Shown here: positions 54,168 through 63,528 of the stretch, piece after piece
How positions within the stretch are numbered: the first letter of the stretch is position 1
How the letters are laid out: the number at the start of each line of letters is the position of its first letter
DNA from: Scleroderma bovista
Taxonomy: Eukaryota; Basidiomycota; Agaricomycetes; Boletales; Sclerodermataceae
Reading direction: 5' to 3'
DNA: 64,000 bases
Assembly: GCA_037178675.1 (NCBI GenBank)
Contig: JAYMGJ010000193.1
Location: forward strand, 62,001-126,000
Translations under genes and position numbers: made by a program
The notes under the pieces: model-generated
Database searches by the model: none
What the model was told of the DNA's origin: nothing
Seen by the model: the letters and a program-made list of their open reading frames with translations, nothing else

Positions 54168-57095
54168 ATGCGACAGAACAAGAAGAAGGAGGTGAAAAAC
54201 GCTGCCGACGTTATGATGAGTGACCTTTCGTCAAAGGACACCATCTTCAAAATGGTTGACAAGAGGGTCAAGCAAGCGTTGCGAACCGTCAAGGTTCAAA
54301 AAGGTACCATGAATACTCGTTCCAGAGATCCCGAGCTAACCCTCTCTCCTCTTGAACGCGTATTTCATGGTAGGTCACGGCAAAGGCAAGAAGGGCAAGA
54401 AACAGCCCCAAAGCGGTGCCGCCGCGAAGAACAAATCCCGACAAGGGAAGAAATCCTCGCCGCCGTCGACCTCGAAGAAGACGAAATCAAAGACGTCGCC
54501 CGCTCGACCTTCTGGGAGCAAGTCTCAGAAGAAGAGGTCTGGGAAGAAGTGATCTCGTTTCTTCAACAGGTACGCAATGGTAGCGCTCTCTACGATTCGC
54601 CGTCCACTTACCCAAACTTTGTCACAGAGTTGCCATTGGAATGGGGGGCCGCAGTAATCATACGAACGCTTTGTCCTGTACAGTACTTACAACACTCTTT
54701 GTTTCTACATACTGTGCACTATGGACCCGATGTCATCTTCGAATGGGAAGACATTAAGTACCTGCGTGAGCTAAGCATCGGTTGGAAGTTTATGCTTCCA
54801 CAATACGCCAACCATTCTCTCATCCCAGCGGCTTGGGAAGATCTTAAAGATCGCTTGAGATGGCGCATGCATTTCATAGAGACCTCTCTATTTAATGACC
54901 AAATGCCTACACCGTTCGAACCAGACTACGACGTTCCTCGAACACGTAAGCCGTTCAATCAGGAACCAAATTATCTCCTTGAATGGGCACTCCGCGAAGG
55001 AGACCGTTATGTAGACTCTGTCTCTACGGCATGCCAAGCGGAGAGGAAGGTCGGCACCATCCGATCTCCCACCGTCACAGCCATTCAAAATTGGATTAAA
55101 TCCAAGGGTTACGTCGTCACGCCGACAGACAAAAACCTAGGAGCTTGCGTAGTAACTGGTGACTGGCTCGATCGGGAGACCCGTAAATTAATCTTCGGAC
55201 CAAATACGGGTTACCGAGCTCTTGGCGCGGAGGAAGTCTCTGACTTCCTAAACGTCAAACTAGGCGAACTAAAGCAATCAGTGGACTACATCAAAGATGC
55301 ACTCCACGACGAAGATACTAAGCAACTCTGCCAGTATCTCCGCCAGCACTTTCCGATGGAGGTCACCCCTGAAGGGATTCGTTTGTCACAAACGAACATC
55401 ACGGGGCAGATCAAACTTCCATCGTTCTATGGGATTCCTAAGGTACATAAGAAACCCATACGCATGCGACCGATTGCACCGTGCCATTCTGCACTGCAGA
55501 ATCCATTGGCCAAGTTCGTTTCAAAAACACTTAAACCGATCGTTGCATCTGAACCGTCCATTTGCAACGGGACAAAAGAAATTGCGCTTGAGTTAACCAG
55601 CTTAACTCTCCCACAATTTGTCCCCTTATGGTTAGTTGGTGGAGATATCGTCGCATATTATCCTAATATCGACGTAAAGCGGGCAGTTCAAACGGTTACC
55701 CGCTTAACCAACATCGCGTTATGCGACCGGTTCCTACCGGCAAATCACGTCATTCGACGCCTGCCTAGGGACCATTGGTCACATATCCTTACCGCCGCTG
55801 TGTCTAACCTCGTCGTTGAACACAACGGTCTCCCCTATCTCCAAACAAAAGGTATTGCAATGGGCGTTGCATGTTCTCCGGACATCGCGAACATTTACGC
55901 AATCGAAGCGGATCAGGAAATAACGTCCCACCCCGCTGTATTATTCTATCGACGCTACATCGACGACATCTTTGCCGTCATCCAAGCGCCCACGGCCGCC
56001 GAGGCCCTGGACATTGCCAAGCAAAACTGGCACTTGGAAGGATGTTCCGTTGACTGGGCCACGCCGGGAAGATCCTTAGTCTTCCTGGACATGTTCATTT
56101 ATCTCGATGAACACAATAAGGTTCAATGGAGACCTTACCGTAAGCCCGGTAACCACCTTGAGAGAGTTCCATGGGATTCCTCACACCCGTATGACGTTAA
56201 ACGAGGAACGTTCATCGGAGAGTTATCCCGATTGGCGGTGTTGTCTAGTAAGCGGAACACTTACATGACTGCAGCTAAGAATCTCGCTGCCCTCTACCTT
56301 AGTAGAGGATACCCCGATCGCGTCGTCCGAAAGTGGTTGTCTGACCACATTCACACTCGTTGGGAAAACCGGTTTGCCATTAAAGCCGACAACGACGAGA
56401 AGGACATTATTGTCCTTAAGACCCACTTTAACGACGCTTGGAGCGATTTTTCCATATCGGAACTTCTTCGCCACATTAGTAAGCCTCTCAAAGCTGTAAG
56501 CGACAGCTGGGAGAAGGGAGATTTCGTCATTAATAATGATGAAGAGCACCCCTTACGACGATGGCAGTTTCGGCTGCCGTTCTTCCCCGAAAGTTCACAG
56601 TTCCCGAAGGATGCTTTTCCGCTCCTTGATAGGGCAACCGTCCAGAAGGACCTGTGGCACGAGTACGAAGGAGACGTCGTCTATGGACCGGTCACTTACC
56701 TTGACCTCCATACACTACTTGTGGATAATTCGAAATGGGTCGTATCCCGTAAGCGCACTAAGCGCCTCGGCGACCTTGCTCTTCTTTGGAAGAAGTCCGT
56801 CTTAGACACGTATCGGGAAGTGGAACCCGGCCCCTCTACGTACGATATCGTAAGGGGAATCGACGCCGCATATCGGCACGAACATGATATGAATCGCTTA
56901 GCCATGGATGAAGCGGAATTACTAATGTCCCGCGCTGGATTCACGGTAGCCGACTGTATCTGCGGACCACCTTGGTCTGTCGGAATACTTCAGCAACCGC
57001 CCCCTCCGTTAGTACAGGACTGGCTTAAACGATTTAATGCCACCTGGGAGGATCCAGAACCGATTAGGCAACGCCGTCGCACAGTCCGAGATTGA
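54168..57095 (+). CDS. Penelope-like reverse transcriptase, intact, no GIY-YIG seen
   Basis: About 975 codons from the first in-frame ATG (54168, MRQNKKKEV), uninterrupted. The basic N-terminus is followed by an acidic region (about residues 80-130). RT motifs in order: TPTDKNLGACVV (about 315), YGIPKVHKKPIRMRPIAP (about 420), GGDIVAYYPNID (about 491), KGIAMGVACSPDIANIY (about 561), catalytic YRRYIDDIF (about 594), FLDMFIYLD (about 639), and the Penelope hallmark YRKPGNH..HPYDVKRG with GELSRLAVLSS (about 657-690). The C-terminal 270 residues show no GIY-YIG endonuclease motif, as in telomere-associated Athena/Coprina elements. It would copy its RNA by priming, probably from chromosome ends. 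It is the only long intact frame in the window, so it may be recent or active. Confidence 0.95.
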   Translation: MRQNKKKEVKNAADVMMSDLSSKDTIFKMVDKRVKQALRTVKVQKGTMNTRSRDPELTLSPLERVFHGRSRQRQEGQETAPKRCRREEQIPTREEILAAVDLEEDEIKDVARSTFWEQVSEEEVWEEVISFLQQVRNGSALYDSPSTYPNFVTELPLEWGAAVIIRTLCPVQYLQHSLFLHTVHYGPDVIFEWEDIKYLRELSIGWKFMLPQYANHSLIPAAWEDLKDRLRWRMHFIETSLFNDQMPTPFEPDYDVPRTRKPFNQEPNYLLEWALREGDRYVDSVSTACQAERKVGTIRSPTVTAIQNWIKSKGYVVTPTDKNLGACVVTGDWLDRETRKLIFGPNTGYRALGAEEVSDFLNVKLGELKQSVDYIKDALHDEDTKQLCQYLRQHFPMEVTPEGIRLSQTNITGQIKLPSFYGIPKVHKKPIRMRPIAPCHSALQNPLAKFVSKTLKPIVASEPSICNGTKEIALELTSLTLPQFVPLWLVGGDIVAYYPNIDVKRAVQTVTRLTNIALCDRFLPANHVIRRLPRDHWSHILTAAVSNLVVEHNGLPYLQTKGIAMGVACSPDIANIYAIEADQEITSHPAVLFYRRYIDDIFAVIQAPTAAEALDIAKQNWHLEGCSVDWATPGRSLVFLDMFIYLDEHNKVQWRPYRKPGNHLERVPWDSSHPYDVKRGTFIGELSRLAVLSSKRNTYMTAAKNLAALYLSRGYPDRVVRKWLSDHIHTRWENRFAIKADNDEKDIIVLKTHFNDAWSDFSISELLRHISKPLKAVSDSWEKGDFVINNDEEHPLRRWQFRLPFFPESSQFPKDAFPLLDRATVQKDLWHEYEGDVVYGPVTYLDLHTLLVDNSKWVVSRKRTKRLGDLALLWKKSVLDTYREVEPGPSTYDIVRGIDAAYRHEHDMNRLAMDEAELLMSRAGFTVADCICGPPWSVGILQQPPPPLVQDWLKRFNATWEDPEPIRQRRRTVRD
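54367..54552 (+). other. Overlapping lysine-rich open frame
   Basis: In the +1 frame of the reverse transcriptase gene, an ATG at 54367 opens about 61 codons made almost entirely of K, S, G, P, Q and R (MVGHGKGKKGKKQPQSG). The same bases encode the acidic stretch of the main frame, because GAAGAAG-type codons read as E in one frame and K in the other. It may be a by-product of composition. A second product or a frameshift-made variant is the alternative. Confidence 0.25.
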
Positions 57096-57407
57096 TCCGG
57101 TAGCTGGGATCCTGTGTATCCACAGGACGCGTCAGCGCTCGTGTTTATCCGAATAAACATTGCCGCATTATCGGCTTTACCACTGCCTTGGATATTCCTG
57201 CGAAGGAAAAACCAATTTAGGTCATGAGCTTTATTTCCCATTGGTGCCCTGTTGTTTCAACGACACACCAGTGAGTCATGACCCGAAACAGCGGTGCCGA
57301 TCATGCTCGGTTACATCAAATATACCCCGATAAGGGGTTATTATTCACACACTTGCCCTAAGTGTGTCAACATGGCACAACACACCCTACTATTATATAA
57401 GGGTGAT

Positions 57408-57487
57408 GTAGAGAGCCACTGAAGAGTCAACCACCGACGAAAGCCCACCCCAGTGTCTACCACTTGAGGTGTCTTTGGCCACTCTAC
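57408..57487 (+). ncRNA. Hammerhead ribozyme motif 4, downstream of the gene
   Basis: Core CTGAAGA (57419-57425; the seventh core base is variable in hammerheads), stem II GTC-AACCACC-GAC (57426-57438), GAAA (57439-57442). Stem III: G/C closing pair, then CACC/GGTG (57446-57449 with 57468-57471). Cleavage after CUU (57473-57475). Stem I: GTAGAG and GCCA (57408-57418) with TGGC and CTCTAC (57476-57487). Sequence differs widely from motifs 1-3 while the architecture is the same. Confidence 0.82.
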
Positions 57488-57599
57488 GTGATTTGACTCG
57501 CTGAGTATAAACCCTATTACCCGCTGGTAAAGCTTTGCAAGATACTTGGTTTGAGACCACCGTTGACACCCGCGAAGTGTTCTTCGACACAGTCACCCG

Positions 57600-57910
57600 T
57601 TAATTTGCGCCGATGTCACCTAGGTCAAACGCAGCAGTCCTATCTTTCTTCCACCCGAACCAAGGCTTTGCGAAGTCCTTGTTGAGTTTCTCAATGACCT
57701 TCGCCTTGCGCTCAGCAAGCCAAGCGGCACGCTTATCCTTTGCCATCTTGAATACAGTGTCGTCGAACTCCTACCATAACTTGACAGCGCGAGTGGCGAC
57801 CCTGTGGATGGGTTCCCCAAGCTCCGAGTGAACAGTGAGGATACCACCGGGAGCAGCAACAATAAGGTTCTTGACGGAAGAGCTGTGCGAGCATCCTTGG
57901 CAACTATAAC
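57600..57910 (-). pseudogene. Fragment resembling fungal fatty-acid synthase
   Basis: The minus-strand frame reads LIVAAPGGILTVHSELGEPI, HRVATRAVKLW, stop (TAG), EFDDTVFKMAKDKRAAWLAE and LNKDFAKPWFGWKKD before a TAA at 57600-57602. The phrases are reminiscent of the large cytosolic type I fatty-acid synthase of fungi, but this rests on memory of the family. About 100 codons, one internal stop, no neighbouring exons: a captured or dead fragment. Confidence 0.45.
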
Positions 57911-57949
57911 ACAACTAACGAATAAAAACCTGTCTAAGGGCATGGCCCG

Positions 57950-58560
57950 CTGCGTGTTGTATTTTTCATGGGACCAGTCCCAGTGGCGCTGGCGTTGACG
58001 TTGAGAGTGCTGGTGCTGGCAGCTGGGGATGGTGCAGACGCTGGGAGACAGCTGGCATTGGTGCAGACGGTTGGGAGACGACTGGCAATGGTGCAGACAA
58101 CTGGGAGGCGGCGTACCTCGCGTTGAGATGACAGGTGCTGGCGCTAGTGCTGGTCTTGCCTGCCTGTCGTCGTCGTTGTTGTCCGCGTGTGGTATCGGGC
58201 GTCCATCGTCGTCAACGTCATCTGCGCAGTGTTGCCCGTTGTCGTTGCCGTCCGCATGTGGCATTGGCTGCCCGCCATTGTCGTTGTCGTTGTCTACATG
58301 CTGGCACTGGCTGCCCAACGTTGTCGTTGTCGTCCCGGTCTGTATGGGGGCCTTGACTTCCCGTTGTCACCGTCGTCGTCGTTCGCGTGTGGCATTGTTT
58401 ATCCGTCGTCATCGGCGACGTCTGCGCGCTGGTCTTGACTGCCTGTCGTCGGCTGTGTGTGGTAGTGCCGGTCGTCATCATCGTCCATGTGTGGCATTAA
58501 CTGCCCGTCGTCGTCAGCGTCTCCGTGGTGTGCTTGCTGTCCGTGCATGGCCCGAGGAAT
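57950..58560. repeat. GTC/CGT-rich low-complexity region
   Basis: Repeated phrases such as CTGCCCGYCRTYGTCGTTGTC, GCGTGTGG and CTGGCACTGGCTGCCC with a loose period of about 55-65 bp. Open frames on both strands follow the trinucleotide bias. No gene is supported. Confidence 0.6.
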
Positions 58561-58579
58561 CCAATTACACTGAGTGAAG

Positions 58580-59690
58580 ACAGTGCAGGTTGAGGTGGGG
58601 GCTTACCATGCATGTTGAAGAATTAAATAGAAAACCTGGATCGTATCGGAGCGGATCTAAGCTCTGACGAAGAGAGCATCAAGACTGAGCCTTCCATGAC
58701 AGGAATAGCCGTATGCAAAACCTACACAACCGTATCCATCAATTCAATTCACCCACCTATAAACCAAGTCTGGAACATACTCACATCCAAAATAATACAT
58801 TCGATTAGCTCAGGTCACTCACCTGTGACAACTCAACCAAGTACGGAACAAACGCACATCCAAAACAACTACATTCGAGGGGTGAAACTTCCAGGACAGG
58901 GGACGGAACAAACAGGAGTCAACGAAAGCCGGTCATCTGCTTAAGTATACGGAATATACAGTCATCCACTGCCACTTGAGACACCACCACCACTTGAGAC
59001 AGCAGCGTTTTTCGCATGTTTCTTCAACACAACTGATTTCCACACATCATAAGTGACTTGGAAATGGACCACTCGAGGTCCACAGCAAATACTGAGCATT
59101 GTAACCTCTAGATAAAGTAACTACAGTGCAAATAGTGCATCAAATTGAGCTGTTTTGTGTCTCAATCCATTGCAACAAGTATTTCTAACTTTCCTTTCTC
59201 TGTGGGATGTAGAAATAGGTCTGATGAAGCCCTATCCAACACCTTTCGGACTATGGACTTCGCATTGACTTGCCACATGAATGCCGGAGGAGGGTGTTTC
59301 ATGACTGCAATATCAGCAACATGATATCCCTGTTATGGTAAGGCTGACATGCGGACTTAGGGTCGGAGTGTAGGCATCGGACCATTGTCATTAGCGGAGA
59401 TACAAAAGATACTGCATTTGGGTGTCTCAAGTGCCAGTAATGACAAAGATAAAGCCACAAAATTTCCGAGCTTCACAGTTGCAAGCCTGGACCTTTGATC
59501 CCATAGCAAATTTGTTCAGGTATTCAGAAGTACTTTATTAGCCTGCTTGTCTACTCTGATCTACTTAAATTTGTGTTGTGTTGTAATAAGAGCATTCTTG
59601 ATTTTCGTGTCTCAAGTGGCAGTTGATGACTGTACTGTTCAGCTATGTAATTCGGGTAATTCAATTTGGGCTTTGTAATTATGTAATCCT
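58580..59690. other. Intergenic stretch
   Basis: About 1.1 kb. ATCCAAAAYAAYTACATTCGA occurs twice (about 58787 and 58858), each copy next to a GGAACATAC/GGAACAAAC phrase. GTGTCTCAAGTGSCAGT occurs at about 59422 and 59608. No open frame of note and no RNA gene recognised. Confidence 0.4.
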
Positions 59691-60315
59691 ACATGAAGCA
59701 GAGACAACAAATGCGGCGTTGCGGAGCTTTGGTATTTTGCTGCCATTATCTTCGCATTTGGCCGACTTCTGTCGCGTTGGCTGACCTCTGTCGCCCGTGC
59801 CGTGCTTTGATATTTTGCTGCCATTATCTTCGCATTTGGCCGACTTCTGTCGCGTTGGCCGACCTCTGTCGCCCGTGCCGTGCTTTGGTATTTTGCTGCC
59901 ATTATCTTAGCGTTTGGCCGACTTTTGTCGTGTTGGTTGACCTCTGTCGCCCGTGCCATGCTTTGATATTTTGCTGCTATTATCTTCGCACTTGGCCGAC
60001 TTCTGTCGCGTTGGCTGACCTCTGTCGCCCGTGCCGTGCTTTGACATTTTGCCGCCATTATCTTAGCGTTTGGCCGACTTCTGTCGTGTTGGCTGACCTC
60101 TGTCGCCCGTGCCGCGCTTTGATATTTTGCTGTCATTATCTTAGCGTTTGGCCGACCTTTGTCGGATTGGCTGACCTCTGTCGCCCGTGCCGTGCTTTGT
60201 ATATCTTGCTGCCATTATCTTAGCGTTTGGCCGACCTTTGTCGTGTTGGCTGACCTCTGTCGCCCGTGCCATGCTTTGATATTTTGCCACCATCCTTTTA
60301 GCGTTTGGCTTTACA
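59690..60315. repeat. 78-bp tandem repeat, eight copies
   Basis: The motif TATTTTGCTGCCATTATCTT, or a close variant, starts at about 59733, 59811, 59889, 59967, 60045, 60123, 60199 and 60279, giving a period of 78 bp (26 codons). Both strands therefore stay open: a 26-residue repeat with ARATEVSQRDRSRPNAKIMA on the minus strand and CHYLRIWPTSVALADLCRPC on the plus strand. Without flanking exons I cannot say that either is made. Confidence 0.85.
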
Positions 60316-63060
60316 AAGTTTTCGGAATCCTTGATCGTTGCGGTGGTACGTTTACCCTTTGGTTTTGGTGGCGCTGATCAGTGCGGAAGTTGCACATTTG
60401 CAACAGGACAGTTCCGGCCCAGTATGCACCCTGACGCGCACGTACGCCGCTGCACGATTCCTCTCTGGATGTCTGTTTACTGCATCCCTCTCCCAACAGG
60501 CATGCGCCGTCCTCCAATCCTGCATCAGACCCATCTTTTTACACACAACAGTGACCGAGTGGTCCACGTCATACTGGGTTAACATCCTCAAATGTGACGT
60601 ACTTTGGCCTCTCCATCAATAATGTCAATTGCGATGGGTTTGGATACGTCGATTGTGAAAAACTTGTGGGTCTGGATGGTATCACTCTCGTTAATGTTGT
60701 TACAAATCCCGCGGAGGCAACGCTTACGGGCCGGAAGGTGTTGTAGAGTGGTGAGTGTGCTCGTGGTTCGTAGTCGTGTGCGCGATGAGCTGCATTGATG
60801 CGCATTTCCGGATAATAGAGGGTTGGATGACCCCCTTCCCACTGATAAAGAAGAGTCTGATTCTAGTTCACGACGAGCCTGATGAAGCAGGTGGGTCAGT
60901 CCAGGCACTGGATCATGTACGATAAGACTGAACGCGCCGATTTTTGACAGAGCCGCTCCAGCCAGCCAGGTGCATCGCGGCTGACTCAATGTGGTGAGAC
61001 CATCGCTCCCTTGTATTGTTCAACATTTCTGGCCGTATTACTCTTCGCCTTGAAGACCCGCTTACTACTTTACTACTCCCAACTTATCCATGACCTCCCA
61101 AGTTCCCATGCCTCTCAGCTGTCCTAAATCAGCATTTACCGCTTCTTCCACACTCCTTTTTTCAAGCTCAATCACTTCAGCGACTACAGCGGCTATCCCT
61201 GACTCTCCAACAATGTCACCTGGAGTGCTCCAATCGCATTTTGACGCATTTCCTTCAAGAGACGATGCTTAGATACCAGGAGGTAAGCGAGATCGAGAAA
61301 TGGGGCCTGTTGCTGATCCTACACCTGCTAACTATTTTTGTAAGGACAGGAAGTGGTACTATGCACACCCGAGAAGCGCATACCGGAAGCGGTGTCCGTG
61401 ACGGTACACGTCACCTGCATGCACGCACACGTTTCGCCGTCGACATACGGCTCGATCGCCGTGATTACAAGCTCTTCGAACTCATTCGCACTCGACTTCC
61501 CAACCTGCATTGCCGTCCACCCCACCTAATTGACTCGTACACTCCACTGACGTGTCTGCGGATTCCCGTCGTCCATGGACCGTCTGCACGCATTCGCGTG
61601 CCCTCGCAAGTCCCCTATCTCGCCACTCACACTACCTGCCTGCTCCTCCTCGAGCGGCACTCCGTATGTGTTAGGTACGTTGTCATTCACGTCTTCATCG
61701 CGCTGATATCTCTTCACACTGTAGTTTCGTTTGTTGGAGTCATGTGCCTTTATGCTCCTTCTTGTAGCCTTCATTGACTCCATAAGCCTTCGTCACCAGT
61801 TCTCCGCCCGACACGGCCTTCCTGTCGACCTCCGGAACATTCCCGTTCATGTGCTCTTCCGTCACGACGCTTTCCGCCGCCTCCTGCACCCACTCATATG
61901 GCTGGCCGTCACCTGGCAGTCTGGTGTTTCCCGCATTTCTGCAGCCATTTTTGTGTCGCGTACCTAGTACGCCATACTGACCTCTCTCGACAGGTGCGAC
62001 TCTTGGGTCTCGGAATGCGCCTCTGCGCTCCGCGGTTTCGCAAAGACTTGCACTAACAACCCTTCCATATGGTCGACGCGCTTTTCCCCCTATATTGAGT
62101 GAGGAAGCTTTACAATAAGCCGGTGGCGAGACATGGACGCAAGTGGCCAGTGCCATGGTGGCGATGTACAGGGAGGACGCCGACGACAGTGACAACCCAC
62201 AGTAGTGGCAGCGACGATGACGACGACTCGGACGATCTGATGCAGATGACCAGTACGACCGCGACCACGACGATGATGTGATCAACGCGGTGGCCAGGTT
62301 TCTCCCTTTATGTACATGGTTTCTTTTTATATCTATGCTATGTCAATACTATGCACTCTGTGATTATATGCAGCTCGTAAGTGTTTTCAGTGGTTGGTGA
62401 GGGTAATCGGAAAAATTCGGAGGCAGGGCGGGCAGCCTGGGAGGACGCCACCTCGCAACGTCATGTGACGTTTGCTCAGTGTCAATGACGAGATGACGCT
62501 GATTTGGACGGCGATCTAACTGCTCACCCTGTTTCACTGTGTCCCACCAGGGGACCGACCATCCTTGGGTAGGAAGCACAGCCATTGTTTCGAGCGACTG
62601 CTGAAACCTGCTGAGTGCACCATCATGAACCACGCGAGGTAAGCGTGTTAACATATATCGGCAATGTCAGAGTCTCAAAGGAATACGCAGTTGGATAGCA
62701 CCGTCTTCCCATCTTCCTCATGGAAAACAGCCCAAATGATTCCTCCACAGTTGGTTGTGCCGGGCAACCCAGAGACCATGGACTGTGGTTGATCACGCGT
62801 TTGCCAGAAGGCGGTCGAACCAGCTCGCACAGCCTAGCATGAAGAAGTAGGCTCAGCCTCTGTTCAGTGGAGAGCCTGGCGAGGACTGATATAGAACGCA
62901 GGGAACACCATACGTTCATGTCGTCCCTTGGGACGGTGTTCCATGTGCAGAAGTGGTGGAAACTCGTCAGGGAGATGGGGTCGAGCGCGTACGGGGTAGT
63001 TGTGTGCGTTCACTGACAGGTGACTAACACCATATAGCAAGGCTCATTTACTCCCACATA
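60316..63060. other. Mosaic of possible gene fragments
   Basis: Short coding-like pieces occur on both strands: minus 60588-60730 ([20 protein letters not shown]), plus 61090-61270 with a donor-like GTAAGCG at about 61282, plus 61300-61680 closing with a GTACGTTG...CTGTAG intron-like stretch, and minus 62640-62919 (ISVLARLSTEQRLSLLLHAR). An Asp-rich stretch lies at 62180-62280. None can be linked into a gene or named. The mix of orphan, exon-like pieces next to a Helitron helicase would fit captured fragments. Confidence 0.3.
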
Positions 63061-63520
63061 TCTAGGTCGTTGGCGGGTCAGATATCTGGCCAGACTGTGG
63101 CCATCAAGCTGGAAACTGAGAAAACCCAGCTTGCCAAGTGGGCTCTTCGCGAGATCACGCTTCTGAGGCATTTCGCAAGTCATGAGAATATCACTGGATT
63201 GATTGACATGAATGCTATCATCTCGCCGGACTATCAAGAAATTCGTCTTCCTTCTACTGTTTACGTACGCGCAATGTTCACTTGGGCGGCAGATACATAT
63301 TCATGGACTCGTGAGTGGTTATACATTTTCCCTTGATTGCAGCGGGCCCCATCCGCACCGGATATGAAATCAGAACAGACTCTCACGAACGAGCATGTTC
63401 AACACTTTCTCTACCAATCCTTCGGGGTCCCGCTGTTCCTGATTGCATATCATGGATATTGTTCTCACTCAAGTGCTCAGGGATGAAATACATACACTCC
63501 GCTTCCGTCATCTGACATCG
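63060..63520 (+). pseudogene. Fragment of a MAP-kinase gene
   Basis: SGQTVAIKL, TQLAKWALREITLLRHF and HENITGLIDM (63075-63215) match the N-lobe of fungal MAP kinases: ATP-binding lysine in AIK, helix C, hinge approach. After damaged sequence and a possible intron (GTGAGTGG...TTGCAG, about 63312-63343), TLTNEHVQHFLYQ and, past an intron-like GTCCCG...GCTCAG (about 63429-63479), MKYIHSASVI follow. The catalytic HRD loop that should come next is replaced by helicase sequence. Intron remnants imply capture of genomic DNA, not of mRNA. It is closest in wording to cell-wall-integrity MAP kinases. Confidence 0.75.
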
Positions 63521-63528
63521 TAGACTGG

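Larger units (their letters stand above)
48785..57600 (+). mobile_element. Penelope-like element cluster with ribozymes and tandem repeats
   Basis: Composite region: an 855-bp repeat ending at CCCTAA, 3.3 kb of noncoding tandem repeats, a second 855-bp repeat ending at (CCCTAA)2, a hammerhead motif, the intact reverse transcriptase gene and a downstream hammerhead motif. Endonuclease-lacking Penelope-like elements (Athena, Coprina) are known to attach to telomeric ends in the orientation seen here, element 3' end followed by CCCTAA. The outer right limit is uncertain: about 500 bp of noncoding sequence follows the gene before a gene fragment begins. Confidence 0.75.
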
